Origin: Aptenodytes patagonicus
Taxonomy: Eukaryota > Chordata > Aves > Sphenisciformes > Spheniscidae
Reading direction: 5' to 3'
Assembly: GCF_965638725.1 (NCBI RefSeq)
Contig: NC_134960.1
Coordinates: 7,070,501 to 7,134,500 of the forward strand
Length of the DNA: 64,000 nt
Shown here: positions 1 through 14,595 of the stretch, piece by piece
Numbering within the stretch: position 1 is the first letter of the stretch
Layout of the letters: every line of letters starts with the position of its first letter
Made by a program: the position numbers and the translations under genes
The notes under the pieces: generated by a model
Databases searched by the model: none
What the model saw: only the letters and a program-made list of their open reading frames with translations
What the model was told of the DNA's origin: nothing

Positions 1-3000
1 TTTTCTTCCGGTTTTGGTCACTGATGACACATCTCAATGATTCTGCAAATTCTCCCGTGAAACGACTTCTACGCCTTCCTGCTCACGTTTGTTTTCTTCT
101 TTCCCCTTCATTCAGGAGACTTCAGTCCATCAGCTCCCCTTCCTTGATACAATATTCCTCCCCTTGCCTTTCCCCACCTCCCGGGAAACTGCAGTTCGCC
201 GCCTTCTCCTTTCCTCTCCTCTCTCTAACGACTGGCGTGCTTGCTTTGAAGAGCTGGAGAGGAGCCCATGGGTTTGGCACCGCTCCTTTCTTCCCATGCC
301 TTATGGCAAGCTTTCCACATCGCCTGGGTGCTCTCCCTCCTCGTCCTGCCCCCCCCTTCCCAAGCCCAAAATCCAGCCCCGCCTGGAAGCGAAGCACTTC
401 TCGCTGCAGCTTCCCAGCAGAGCCCCGGGGCTCGCGGTCTCGCTGGGAAGTTCCCGGTTGATGTGAACCAGGGATGTGTTGGGACGTGGATCCCCGCGGG
501 ATTCAGGGATGATGTCAGGGGAAGCGACTCGAGTCTGGCTTCGCAGGCAGGAGGGGCTGGAGGTGAGGAACCTGCCCGCGCGCGGCAGCGTTTGATGGAA
601 AGCTAGAGAGCACGGGGGGTGGGTGGGTTTGTGCCTGGTCCCGTCAGGCTCTCACGGTTCAATCTCCTGGGGTGAACACTGCTCTGCCCCTAGCGCGCAC
701 ACACACACACACCATCCAAAAGGACTGACCTTTGCTAAAAAAAAAAAAAAATATAAAAAAAAGTCGGCGGTTCCCTGGCCTCCAAGGGCTCTCTTTGAAG
801 CAGAGAAGGTCCCAAGACGGCGGAAGGAAGGATTTAAGCATTTAGCATAGCTGGTTTCTGGCAGCGCTGCCGTGTGACCCTGACACTGGCTTCCCCAGGT
901 TATTGATTTTGGACTCCCCCACCTTCATTCCTGACACAATTTATCATGGGATACACAGAAACTCCTCAATCCTCAAAGTATGCAAGACGCTGGCATCGCC
1001 TCCAGCCTCACCCGGGCCGGGGAAGAAAGAGCAATTCTTCCCAGCACCCATCTGGCAAATGTCCCTCCATCCCATAGCCACACCGGGTTGCACCCCGGCA
1101 CCTTTGGTAGAGCCCCCGGGACAGGCGAGGGCTGTTCCCCCCTCACCACGAGAGGAGCACCGTCGCTGCCCCCGGGAAGGCTGCTCTCCTCCTGGGAGCA
1201 GCCGCAGCAGGCAGGTACCCAGGGACGTGGCACGCTCCTGGGTCCAGGGGAGCAGCCCCAGCCCCTCCACCTCCTCCTAACACTCCGCCGGGGTCCCGGC
1301 TCCCCTCCCAAGTCACAGCACAGCGGGGAACTGGCCACCCGCTCCCCAGGGCTGGGTAGCCTCCTGGCTCCTGCCTGCCCTTAGTTTCCATCTCGCCTTT
1401 CAGGTGCAACCTCTTCAAAGGCAGAGGGTGGGTTTTGGCTGGCAGGAGATGCGACGGCCGGTGGGCAGGATGCCTGCCCGGAGCTCTGTCCGCCGCCCCG
1501 AGCCAAGGCATGGAGAAGGAGGAGGGTGAAGCCCTGCGCTCCCCAGCTTGGCTCGGGTGCTTGTCCCAGACAAGGAGCCCTTTCTCGCCAGGGGAGCTCA
1601 GGGCAGGGCAGGGCAGGATGGCCTGAGCGCCCTGCTTGTTTATAACCCCGCTTCAGCGCAAGGAAAACACACCTGCCCACGCCAGCCGGGCTCGCACCTG
1701 TAACCCATTAGGGCGAACTGTTTACCCGGGACGTGTTTCCTTAGCACCCCGGGGGGCTGGAGCGGAGGGGCTGCTTCTCCCCCAGCACCAGGGGTTGTTT
1801 TCCATCCTGGCAGGAGAGGAAGGCGGCAAGCTCAGGAGGGGCATTTCAAAGGGTTTTGCATGAAGGCCGGCCACAACCCAGCCGCTGGAGCAGGAAGAGG
1901 GCAGGGAGCACAGCCGGCCAGACCCCGGGCGCCCGCGGCTCTCCCCTGCCCACCCCGTCTCCGCAGGCAGCAGCGAGCCCTGGGCATGGGTGCTGGCAGC
2001 ACCCACTCCCGCCGTCTCAGAAGGTCTCTGTTCTGTCGCTCGCTGGCTGGGGAGCAGTTCAGAACAGGGAAAGAGCCCAGTCAGACGTCGCATTACTTAA
2101 TACAAAAGGTATCAATAATCCAGCAGGAGAGATGAGAGCTCTTTCTCACCGAGGATGCCAAGAGCACAAATTGCTTTCTTGTAAGAGAAAGGCTTAATTT
2201 CCATAGAACACGACAGATTAAAGCGCGAGTGGGTGGGTCCACTCTATTATCCATCAGCCTTCACTGCTAACAGGAGAGGGTGTGCTGCCTCCTTTGAAGT
2301 TTCTTCGTAGGCCCAGGGTGCCCACAGACGTTTTATCAGGGTGGAAGGCAAGATACGACGGGATGGAGCTTCGAATGCTCAGCGCTCGCATTCCCCTCTC
2401 CCCTGGGTTTGTAATGCACCAGCCTTGTTGCTGCTATTGCTTCCCAAGATGAGTAAAACCAGAAGGTCCTTGTTTAAACCCAGAGGCCTGTCTGACTTCT
2501 GGACCTAAACCAGCAGAGAAGAGGTCCGGAATGACCGTGCTGCTGCATCGGTCGTGCCCAAAGCCTACCGGAGCTTCCTTTCCTAGCTGCGCAATGAGCT
2601 CCGTCAGCAGAGAAATCTAGGATTAAACTTCGGAGCTTGGCTTCCTCCCTCCTGAATGGGAAACAGAGCAAAATAATAATAAGAAAAAACAGTTTCTGTC
2701 AGCTGAATTTACTGGGGAGTACACTGGAGTATTTCACTCGAATGGAAAACTCCAGGAGTGATTCTTCGGGGGCAGCACATTGCATTTGCAGCTAAATTCT
2801 GCAGGGTGAGATTGATACGTGGAAATAACTTCATTTCAAAGCAGAGGGGCCTGGAGCAGCCTCCTCCTGGAGCCGTGGGTCAGGGCGAGCTGTATTTACT
2901 CCAGCGCAGGCAGCTGCCCACCAGGCACCAGCAAAACCACCAGATTGAGCAAAGAAACGTGGTTACCCAAACAGAAAGCACCAAACCCAGCACCGGGAGA

Positions 3001-6000
3001 CCTTGCAAGGAAATGTGGGCACCAAGCAGGAAAAACGTGGGGAAGGGGCTGGAAGCAAAGTCCCGGGCTGGTGCAGGGAGCTGGAGCTGAGCCACGGCAT
3101 GTGCAGCAGGACTCCTGTCGGATACAAGGACGGTAGATAAATGTGCTCCGCAGACACTGGACCTGGAGCGCCATCCCCGTATTTCAAGCCCACCTGTTAG
3201 CATCAAGGGTTTTCTGCTCTCAGTCACAGGCATAACTTACAGGGTGGTTGTTGGGAGGCTTAAAGTACCTATATCAATACTGCAGAGGGTGATTCATGAT
3301 TATCTGCAGTAATCCAGAAGCTATATAAAATTGCTAATAATAGGTCTTCAAAACCGACATTTTAGTCAAGATAAAAAATGACTGGAACAAAATCCAATCA
3401 TGCTTTGCTAAAACTATAAATGGAAAGGTATAACCCATATTCAGCTCCCCTAAACACCAAGCTACATGAAAGCAGGGGATGTAGATCAGCCCCAGGATCC
3501 AAGTCAAAGCGGGGCTGGGATCCCGCCCCGGGAGAAGCTGATTCTTAAACAGGCTCAAAGCGGCTCCCAGTGCACCGGGTACCACAGGACTGGCTTAAAT
3601 CCGGGATGACTGGGGGATTTGGGAAGGGGGAAGCATGAATACAGATTATGTAGCTGCCCTGGCGGCACGTGATGGGCTGCGGGCTGGCAACCGCAGAGCT
3701 GCCAGAGCCGAGCCTCCAGCTGTGGGGATGCAGATGTGGGGCCTGGCAGGGTTCACGGTCCTGCCGAACACCATTTATTTAATGCTGCTGTGCGATCCGA
3801 TGCACAGTTGCTAGGTGACCGGAGCCCAGGGCTGCAAGGATAACGTGGGAATGGCTGCGCGGGTCAGCCCTGGTCCAGCTCCTCGGCATCACGTCTCTGG
3901 GATGCATCAGGACGTGGCTCCATGTCCAGGGAGCAGCACGAGGAACGGGGCAAATACGGAGCTTGTCCAGGGGGATGCCAGGCATGGCTGGAGAGCCCGG
4001 CTGGGTCCGTGCGGTCCTGCCCTGCAGCCCAGCATCTCTGCGGGCAGGGAGGGCACAGAGCCTTCCCCAGCCCCAGGTCCCAAAACTTCTTCTCCCTTGC
4101 AGTTCCCACACTCACTCCTCCTGCCTCCAAATGCTTGCTTACCCTGTTGGGAAATCTCTTCTCACCCCGCCTGACTTGCACTGTTTCATCTGCCTACGGA
4201 TCGGATAAGCTGATAAAATGTGCTGAACGCACCAAACGGAGCCTGTTCCCTCCATCCACTCCCCGCTGCCGGCTCATCCAAACCAGCGCTGCCACATCCA
4301 AGGCCTCGAAAATCTCTTTTGCCATTAACACTGCAACAGAGCGCGGCGTTTGCACGGCCAAAGTCAACACGAAATTTGCAGGGATTTTTGTGGTATTGAG
4401 GGCAACTTAATGACTGAAGCCTGAGGCAGATTTGCTGTCAGAGTTTTCACCAAGGACTGTAAAATTCAGTGTGTTGCAAGCCGGTCACTAACATTGGCTT
4501 TGGGCTTTCACGGTTCTGGCTTGGGAAGCGGCAGCAAACGTTTCTGCCTGTTGCTGTGGGACTGTAGGTAAGCGTGGGATCAGCTGTTCCCAACCGAACC
4601 CCACAGCCCCCTTGTTTTCGGCATAACCAGCCCCTCTTCCATCTTCACCACCCTTCTCGAGGGAGGCGATGTTTTCTCCCTCCTCCTTCGGGGAGGTCTT
4701 CACAGAGAGTCCCAGTTGGGCGAGGAAAGGTGGGGTTTAACCCCACGGCAGCTCCTGGGAGCCTGAGAGAGAAGGAGTCTTTCTTACTTTTTTCCCTACC
4801 AAATCATGAGGCATTTCATACTGACCACTTAAATGAAACCAGACTGTTTAGTCCAAATGATTACTCATAAGCAGCATCTAATTACTTCTAGCATTTAAAG
4901 AGAAAATAGAAGAATCTCCTTGGAGTATAAACTCAGTGAAGAAGCTGCAGCTGCAAGAAGAGAGCCCGTGTTACCCGGACACGCACCCTCCTTCACATCA
5001 CGCTGCACAGCCGCACCCCAGCACCCGTGTCCCTGGCCCACAGGCACCCCCTGAAGCACCCAGGGGTGCAATTGCCCCTTTCTCCCCTCGTCCTTCTATC
5101 AATAACAGCGTAAGAAACAGACGGGAGTGAGGGGATTTGCAAATATACATCCCAATATATCATATCCATACATGCACCGGTGCACGCACACGCTCCTGCA
5201 ACAGAATGAGGGGGAACACGAAGCCACGCTCCGTGGGAAAACAGCGCCTGGCTCTCCGGCCAGGCAGCCCGTCCTTCCCAGGGAGGCACGGCCAGCTCCC
5301 CGCCCGACAGCCCGCTCTCATCAGCAGATAAGATCAGAGGTTGGCGGAGTCACCCTCCTGTCTGGTGCGCTGCAGGCTTTTCCAATCCCGGCGACAGATG
5401 AAGTTACAAGGGAGCTGGCTGGAGCTCACGGCCGGAGATGCCGTCAAGCCCACACCCGCTGCCCCGGCCGCCTGGGACCGGGGGGAGGATGAGACTCCGG
5501 CTTGGAAACCTCCCAGAGCACTTTAATCTTCTTTCTTGGACGGTGCCTAGGGCGGCTGTTCAGAAACACAGGTTGTCCCTCTAGAAGCAGCATTGCAAAG
5601 ATCATCTTGCGAGAAGCCCGGTGCTCCCTGCCCACGTAGTGCTGTAGGGGGGGATGCTGCAGCCTGGAAGGCAGGCGGGAGAGGGAAGAGGCAGCGGGGA
5701 CCGCTGCTTTTCCCCAGGGAAGGCCACAGGGGTTGCGATCTGCAACAGATTCCCCGTGGGGCCGAAGGACAACCGGCAGCCCAAGCGCGTGGACATGGAG
5801 GAGGCTGCAGACTGTGTGGTGTGACATGCCCAGGGTCACCATCCACCAGCACCCTGGGGCATGTCTCAGGCAGCCGGAACACGGCCGGAGCAGGAGCAGG
5901 AACATCTTCCCTGCTCAGTACCACCCCTGGGAGGCGCGGATGCTTCTGGAGCATCCTTGGCAGTGGCATCGAGCTGCTTCCATCCCAGCCTTGTCTGAGT

Positions 6001-9000
6001 TTGGGTGGCTTCTCCACCAACCCATGTCCCCAAGCCCCGGCATCTTTGGAGCACCAGGAGGTACGGGACAGGCTGGCCGCGCAGCTCCCCGGTGAGCACA
6101 AAGGACAGTTACAGAGCAGCTCTCCATTTTTCCAGAATTACTCTAAAACATGGGTTTCACACTAGACCACCAACGGGGAGCAAGGGCAAGGTTTCTTTCC
6201 CTGCCTGCTACAGTGATTTTGGGGAGTTCCCCCCTCTTTTGGCAAGAGGAACGGTTTGCTGATGCCAGCACTGATGCTAAGTAAAGCTAGGCAGAAAAAA
6301 AAAGTCCCCAGCTCCTCAGTACCAGGATCCCATTTCCAGGGATCTGGAAAATCGCATCTAGGACTTCAGCAAGTCCTTCCAAAAGCCTCTGGTTGCCCAG
6401 CCTGGCTTAATCTCCAAGGGGGACTGCTGTCCTCCGCTAACTGGGGACATCTCTGGGTTTGTCCCCAGCCACTGCAGCACAGGATGGGACTTTGTCACCC
6501 TCTTGTGGCTTACAAGGGCCGGCAGGCTTGCTGTGGCTTTGAGGTGGCCACATCCAAGACCCCTGCTCCAGGGAAGGCAGGGGAGTGCCTTCAGCCTGCT
6601 CCTTGCCCCAGCATCCCTGCTTTGGCCTTTTGCTGCCAGGGGCTTGGGGAGGCTGTTCACCCCCGGAGGATCGGCTCTCCTGGCTCTCCTGCCCTGAGTC
6701 ACGCGTCTCGAGAGCAATTTCTTGCCCATCTGGTTCAATACCAGCCAAGGAAGAGCTTCCCTCGATTGGGACGCCCCTGCTCGCCCCACGCTGCCGGCAA
6801 GCCACAGAAAGCGTCTGCGAGTCATTCAGATTGGGTTGCTTTAAGGCACTCCCTCCTTCTCAGTTTAGGTGGCTGGAAATCTCCTACCCAATTCCCAGCC
6901 CACCCAAATCTCAGCTAGGAAATTAAGCCACGCCAGTCTCTAAGACAGAGTGAGATTCATTCAGCTTTATCTGAAAGCCATTTCAAGTATGTCCAGATTC
7001 CTAATGAAACTTGGACAAAACCCCAGAGATTAATAACAGTGCAGGGCTTTTTTGGATAATGGGTTTTTTCTGTTTCCAAGAGAAACATATATATGTGCTT
7101 TGTTGGAATCTCTGCGTACATTTTTTGGCAGAAAAGCCAAAATAAATCCCTTCACTGCAATAACCCTCGAGCAAGATAAGGCAAGAATCTGTTTGCAATT
7201 CCTGTGTATTGTTGTCATACAGGGATAAACGGGCATCTCTGGCCGTGCTGTCCTCTCGGCAAGGCAGGGAGGACAGGGACTAACATTGCTCCAGGAGCCC
7301 ATCTCTGCTGCCCACACCATCAGGCAGACGCAGGTCCAAGCCTGGTCCTCTCCCACCACCCATGTTATTTCTATGCAAGCATGTGTGTACGTGTTGTTCC
7401 TGCGTGAAATTTGAGCTTTTCTGGTACATCAAAGTCACATCAATCTGGAGAATGTGGCTGGAGCCAGCGTGGGGCTGCGTCCCACCCGAGCAGAGGCAGA
7501 GAGCTCCACAGCCCACCTGGGAAGCCCAGGAGGCGACAGGTTTGGGTACCAGGAGCACAAGCTTTCCATCCCGCCCGCTCCCTTGTCTGGCAGGGAGCAG
7601 GCAGAGCAGTCAGGTAATGGCTCAGGGGTGGTTCAGCAAGTGCCCACCCAGAGAAGGGTCTCCTTGTGCTGGGAGGAGTGGGGCATCACCCACTGCTCTG
7701 CTTGAGTTGGCTCCCACAACCACGCACACGTTGTACCACCTCACAGCAAAATCCCCCATCACGAGAGGGAAAACCACCTCGAAACGGACCCCGAGGGAGG
7801 GATGTCACTGCAGGCACCAGCAGGCATCTGTCTGCGCTGGGTGAACCACCTCCCCTGCTGTGGCTGCCTGGCCCCGGGCAGGGCCAGGGCGTTCAGTCTG
7901 CAGCCGGCCAGGCTGGCTCGGCACTCACGCTTTTGGAGGACGAGGATGCTGTAAGCGGGACCGTCACCCCGGCCTCGTCTGCTCACACCGCAAGCATCAG
8001 GAAGGGCTGGCACCGCCACGGCACGAGGCAAGGCTCGTACTGGATGTGCTCGCGCAAGTCTCCCTCGCCTTCAGACTGAGCCCTGCCAAACCCTTGCAGG
8101 GTCCACCCTCAACCCACAGCTGCTCAGGCAAGGGGTGCAGGTCACAGGGAAGCCGAGCTCTTCACAACCCCCCTCCTTCTGAGGCAAAACACTTAACGAA
8201 CGGGCCCTCCGTGTCTGCCCAGAGCACTAATGCATCTGGCATCTGTCCACTCCCCTCCCTTAACCGCTGTGGCTTTTTCCATCTTCATAAGCAGGGAAAG
8301 CAATCACCGTAACAAACGTCTCTAAAGCTCTCACCACGGCACTCAGGATGTGCTAAATGAAATAAACACACATCAAGAGCCCATTAATGGCGCTCTCCTT
8401 GTGCCCAGCAGCCATGGTCAGGCACAAGGGGGACCAGGAAAGGACGCTAATGTACAAAGCAGAAACCCTCGGAAAGAGAGGGCTGAATTCTTACCTATTT
8501 TTTCCTCTCTTTTTCCCTGTTTTCAGATCGCTGCACCTCCACCGCTGGCCCACAGCTGTGCCCATGCCAGGTCGGTGCCGGCAGGGGAGGGCAGTGGGAC
8601 ACGCTGCCGCGCAGTGATGCTCCTCACGGTGTACCCTCCCCTGGGTGACCCATTCTGCCCAGCCATCCTGCCCCCGCAAGCTTTCCTCTCTTTCCCAGCC
8701 TCCCAGACACAACGCACCGGGGGGTTTCGGAGCAAACCAGCTGGCCGCGGGTGGCAGTTATGGTCAGGGACTGTGGGGCAGAGACCCCCGGGCTGGAGGG
8801 CAAATGCTCCTGGTCTGGTGGGAGCATGAGCAGGAGCCGACTGTCCCACGGCGAGGTTATAGGACACAGCCATGCTAGCAGGGCAGCTCACTGCTGAAAA
8901 ACAAGGGGTTGTTCCTCCCCTCTCAGGCTCATGTTGGGCCACTTAACCGGGAGCAAGAGTTTTGCTCTGGTCAGAACTGAGCCGAGAAAGCTCAGGATGC

Positions 9001-12000
9001 TGGAAAGGTGCAAGCCACGGTGCAGGTCCACAGCATGACCCCAGCGCAAGCACTCCCTGCCTCTTCCCACTCCCTCCTTCCCCTCCTGTTCCTGCCACAC
9101 GGCTTTTGACTTAAGTTAAAGCAGCAAAGAATGCCTGATGGGAGAAAAATAATACCCCGGACCTCTGGCTTCGTGAACGCAAACACAGCCCCCTTCCCCT
9201 TTCCTCCCAGGTAGAGCTGCTGAAATCTGGATAAACACAGCGGAGCTGTTGTGGCTGTTGGTGTTGGCCGTGCTGCGCCGTGAGGCTGCCAGGCCTTTTA
9301 ATGGGGATACACTTACAAATGAGAGCAAGAGCCTGGGGGAAAGCAGGGCTGGGATGGGGGTTGATTAATAATAACAGCCCTTCTGCTCGCTGCATCGACG
9401 TGTATTACATCTACTACCAAAAAAATAAGAAATTAAATGGCTTAATGCTACTAGCTCTTCAGTGCCAGCGCTGAATAACTGCCACGCCAGTAGACACACA
9501 GGCAGTTAGACATAGCCAGAGATACATTTCCAATCTAGATTGTTAAAATTAAGCATATTGCAACCAAATTTTAATGTCATGTCTTCTGCTCGTTGGAGTT
9601 CTCAAATCTGTTCTTTCAGCTACCGAAATTAAAAGACTATTTTATATGCTGCAGGCTTAGAGGTGACTTTTTTCCCACAATTAATTCGTTTGAAACTAAC
9701 AGGCCTGGGTCGCTACGAGTTTCAGTGATGGAGCTGTTGGGATATGTGTATAAATATTTTTTTAATTTTTTTTTTCTTCACTTCTGAGCTGTTCCTTCTC
9801 ATCTGGCAGCAGGCTGCCAGCGACCGAATCAATATTATTCGATGCCTGCCTGGTACCTTACATGAAACAATCCGATCACCCCAAGCAAAGCCCCAGCAGC
9901 AAGTGGCCACATCACAGAAACCCCCTTCAGCCTTGGCTCCGTGGATCCGTCCCGGCCGTGGGGCCGAGGAAGAGGCAGGCATGGGGACGCAGCCCTGCTT
10001 TCCAGAGGGGCCAAGGGCTAAGCTGGAGGTGGCAGGGAGGGCTGCGCTGCACCGGGTCGGGTTCTCTCGATTCTGTTCTTGCACCTTGTGCGGAAATCCT
10101 ATAAACGTAACACAGGAATTGAGTGCAATTTATAACCCCCACGTCCCCAAAGGCAGTGCGGACCAGATGTTTCAAAGCTAGCTGCTGGCTTCACCACTGG
10201 TAAAGCACTGCGGGCTCAGTTTTGCCTCCACAAATGCGGCTGCTTAATTAATGCGACTTGAACACCCCGGTCCCGGAGGGCACCTGCCACCGCGCTGGCG
10301 TGGACGCCCGAACGACCCCAGGTGTATTTGCAAAATTGTAGGCAGAAAGCTGCCCAAGCGAGGCCGAGCAGCACCAGGGCCCTGTACACAAAACAATGCC
10401 ATGATTCATCCGAGATTGCCATAACCCATCCGTTTCATCAGGATGCTGTGGCATTTAAAATGGCATTTCCTCCCATCTGCTGCGCATTAGCAGACAAAGA
10501 AAAAGGAGGAGGGGGGAGAGAACAGCAAAACAAAGGGGGGGAGAAAAAAACGGGATTCCTGAGTCAGACCGTTCCCAAAGCAGCTCCTCGTCCTTGCAAA
10601 GCCGGAGCCCACCCCACCAGGCAAAGGGCAGTGAAACTGGCTGTGGACAGGTCTGCCCCCAGCGCTGCTCGGGGCCTGGCTGCAGCCCAGGACGGGCTCC
10701 CCAGGCGTGTGGTGAGAGATGCTGGTATCGGCGGTGACTCAAAGCCCCGCAGAGCAGCACCTGGCAACCCTCCCTCCGCACACCCGGAGCTAAGGACTGC
10801 CAGACCGGGGGCAGGAGCGAACAAATCCCCCCAGGCTAACCACTGTTGTGGCTTTATTTTTCCTTGGCCATTTCCTCTTCTTCTCCATCTCTCCTTTGAT
10901 TTTCCATCGCCCCCTCCCTTCCCTGCCTCATCTGAGAAGCCCTTCCTGCATCCCTACCTCTCCCCTCACCACCACCACCCTCCTCTCTGCCTCTGTTCCC
11001 ACCTCCTCCTCTCACTGTCCCTTAACACTTCACCATCCTCCTCCTTTCATCGCCATCTCTCTCTTGCACTCCCCCTGCCCTGACCCACCCCCACCTCCCC
11101 CATACTCTCTCCTCCGCTCAGCCCAGGTGGCACCCCCGGGGTGCTTTCCAGGAGGGAGAGAGCTCGAAGCCCTCTTGGCAGGGCACTCAGAGCAAGGAAA
11201 TTCAGCTCGGCTTCTGAACCGGGCCGTGAAGATTATCCTCCTAAACGTGGCTTGCACTTTCAGCCAACGGTCTGACTCGTAAGACACATCAGAGTTACCT
11301 GCTGAGGGTAGCAAGGGTCCTGTCCCTGGCCACCCATCCCACCCCTTGGCTGGGGGGATCCTGCTCTGGAGCCAAGGCAGAAGGAGCGATGTGCCTGCAG
11401 CTCACGCTCTGGCTGGTGTCAGCAGCCATGAAATGGGTCAGGCGAGGAGCTGCACCAGCTGAGAAACAGGCAGAACGCCTTTTCTGTTCTCTGTGCTCCA
11501 CCACCGTGGTGTAAGGACCAGTAGCCAGAGGCGGAAACTTCCCTGGGCAAATAGCTTGGGATCCTCCGGCATCTAGACCCCACAGGTGCTACATACTCCC
11601 CTGGCATCCCTACGGATCACAAAGTCCGTTCTTCAGCCCCAAACAGGCATAGGCAACCCCACATGCACCAAACAAAAAGGTCGGACCACGATGGGAGATG
11701 TGTCCCCCACTGCTACAACACACTATATGCCAAAAACTTACGGGTGGACAAATAGGTTAAACTGAAGCTTGCGGAGCAGCAAAGCGTCCCTGCAAGCCCA
11801 AGGGTCCAGCAGACGTGCCTAGAGGCTGTCAGCTCCCATCGGGCACAACAGGGGAAGGACAGCGCTCTCCAGCCTACGAGCACGCTCCCTGAACCCGGGT
11901 TTGGCCCAGACACAAGCAGTCATTCAGAACGGAATAGGTGTGGACAAGTTTGACCCCAGGCAATAACCAAAAGAGCATGTGAAAGCGGCAGCGAGCAAAG

Positions 12001-14440
12001 CTCTCGGCTTGTACGGCTGAGGGCAGGGACGGGGCCGTGCGGTTATTAGCAGACTGAGCTGAGCTGGCTACTCAATTACAGCTGTTTTATCCCCTGTCTG
12101 GATTTGAAACAGCTTCCTCCAATCTCTTCGTGACTCAGTGTCTTGGCATGGAGATCACATACCCGAGAGGTTAGCTTTTGAAATCCACCAGGGACATTTC
12201 ACCTTCCTAAAATAAAGAGTGGGCAAAATATTTTCAGCCTCCCTCCAAAAAATGCACACACACAAAAAATCACTCCTTAATGAGTGCATGTTGTTGGGTC
12301 TCAGCTGGCTTTGGGCTGGGGTAGATTTTCCTATTTATAATCATGTAGCTGTTTGCTCACTGAATAGCTCTATTTATTATTTGGCATGTTTACTAACCGC
12401 CTCAAATACCTTCTCTACCTGTAATTGTGGTGCAGCATACATTTATTTTTTTTTTCAGATTTCTTCATTCATGTGGGTTGCGTTACTCCCAGGCCCCGCG
12501 CTGCGGTTTGCTAAGGGTATTCATGGTTTGAGGGTATGAAGCTTTGGACTCAAGTGACCCTGAACTGTAGCGGACCTGCAAAGAGACGCTTGGGGGAAAA
12601 AAATGGAGTCAATTTTTCAAGCCATTTGTCCATGGGCACTCAGGGCTTTAACATACCCTGTTTGCCTTTCTTGAGAGCAGCTTCTCCTGAACGTGTTTCC
12701 TCCCGTCTCTGCTCATGTACCTTCTTCCCTTCCAAGCTCTACTGACATCAGTCGAGGCCAAACCCTTTATGCTTTCTAGAGTATGCGAGTGCTGAGTCTT
12801 GGGAGAGGAGAAGAGGCCTTAAAACGCAGCACAGCAGGGGCTTGTTGGACTCTTGATACCCCGACACTAGGGGAAACTAATGCACCCGGTTTTCCCAGGC
12901 ACCCTTGTAAAGCATCGGCCCTTGGCACGGAGAGAACAGAACGCTCTGGAAAAGCTGGCCCCGTCCAACACCTCCAACCCGGACCCAGCCCACTGCCACC
13001 ATGCCCTGCAGGACTTTGCTCCCCTCTCCTGCCGGTAACATGAGCTGGCGGGTCTGCCTGTATCGTCCCACCCCTGAGAGTTGTCAGGCGGTACTCGCCC
13101 TCCTTTGTCCTCTCTGCGGGCTTCCTGATGACTTGCTAATCTGGTCACCTGCCGTCCTCCCAGCCCTTCTCCTGCCAGTGCTAAATGTCCCGTCCACCCT
13201 CCATTCAGACCAATCTAAACAGTCCTATTGCAATCCCCGGCACCACACAGGGCTCCTGTAACCGTGTGCCACTTGTCTGGAGAGCTTCATCGCCCAGGAG
13301 GGACCCTCTGCTTCTTTCTGCACGAGGCCTGGGCAGCACCTCCTGTAATCACCAGGCTCCTGTACACCATGGGGCAGGCAGGGATAGGGGTGGAGGAGGG
13401 TTGGTTTGGTGTTAGGATTTGTTTTTTAATAAACAAAGCAAACAGAACGGTTCCTGGAGGTACAAAACCATTCCAGACCATGTCGAGGTAGGTCAAAATC
13501 TGTTCATCAACACACCTGCAGCAGGCAGCGCCCTTCGTGGATGACGGGGGCTGAACCTCCACCCCACCTCATTTTCAGAGGCCCGTGAAGTCACCTTCCC
13601 CAGGCCTCTGCCCCAGGCTGCCTCTGTCTGCTCAGCCCTGGCCCACAGCCTCCCCAGGAGACACCCTTCACGTCTCTCTGCCCCGGGCTGCTTTTACCCG
13701 GCTCTTCCTCCCTGTTAGGAGAATTGTGTCTCCAAACCAGGCCACCGGCTGATCAGACCTCGCACCTCAGGTCGTCTCAGAGCAGCGGCAGTCGCGCTGG
13801 GACACCGTCCCAGACTAGCTGCCCCGTCGCGGCGTGTGCCGCGGCCACGTTTGCGCCGAGCATCAATGACCATTTGTGCAGGGGGGAGGTCAGCCCCAGA
13901 AAGGACTAGCCAGGTCTTGCGTTTCATTTACAGGAGCTGTAAAACTGCCACCTGGCCAGTGGCTTTACGGCTTTGGATGATGCTGGTGTCAAAGACGTTT
14001 GGTGCGAGAGCCAGCTGGAGCCGAGCCAGTTTTATATTTAATCTTGCCTGTAAATACAAATAAAGGGTCTGTATTTTGAGTGAGCAACAGGCGCACCACG
14101 GACATTATTAAACCTTCCAAAAATAAACCTCTGCCAAAGTGAAGGGAGCCAGATTTTTCCTGGAAAGTATCAGCGCGGGGCGGGGGGCGGTGACGGCAGC
14201 CCCTCTGCCGCACGGCCCCTCTCCAACAGCTGCTCTGCGTCAGGAGCTCCTTCTTCCCCCTCGCTGTTCGCTTGCTTTAGCCCAAAAAATGCCTGAGCAG
14301 CTCCTCAGAGCAGCTTAATGTCCACCCAAGGCTAAACCAGCCCCGCGGATTCCCCGCCCGAGTGCTGTAGGAGCGAGGCCTCCGTCTTCACAGCTGGAAA
14401 ACCGAGTGGATGTTGCCGAAGCAGTCACCGCCCCGTCCAC
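1..14440. other. Intergenic region upstream of TCOF1
   Basis: No reading frame here looks like protein. The frames are short or low-complexity, lack recognisable domains and are not joined by matching splice sites. In other vertebrates the next gene on this side is ARSI, whose main exon is a sulfatase frame of well over 1 kb; no such frame is present, so that gene should lie beyond the window. The stretch mixes GC-rich single-copy sequence with AT-rich blocks near 3.25-3.45 kb and 9.38-9.9 kb, a short CA microsatellite near 700, and A-rich runs near 740-762. Confidence 0.75.
699..713. repeat. Short CA microsatellite
   Basis: About seven CA dinucleotides in a row, followed 25 bases later by an A-rich run at 737-762. 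Simple sequence without evident function. Confidence 0.8.
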
Positions 14441-14557
14441 CCCCCGCCGGTTAGCGGCCCGTCCTCCTCGCCGCCTCCCTCCTCTCCCTCCGGGGCGGGT
14501 GCGACGGATCCCGGGCCCGGGCGGGGCCCCGCCATGAGGCGACCGCCCCAGCCCGCC

Positions 14558-14573
14558 ACTACATTTCCCAGAG
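14558..14573 (+). promoter_or_regulatory. ZNF143/Staf-type motif in TCOF1 promoter
   Basis: The bases ACTACATTTCCCAGAG closely match the ZNF143 (Staf) binding consensus, of the ACTACAATTCCCAG type, found in many housekeeping promoters. It lies 79 bases before the ATG. Match judged by eye; occupancy is inferred. Confidence 0.6.
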
Positions 14574-14595
14574 GGCCGCGCGGCGGAAGCGGACG

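Noticed and set aside
10322-11083. 253-codon plus-strand frame
   Set aside because: Ends in a low-complexity Ser/Pro/His/Leu stretch from CT-rich DNA, with no family resemblance and no splice partners.
1-14440. ARSI or another upstream gene
   Set aside because: No sulfatase-like frame or spliceable exon set is present on either strand.
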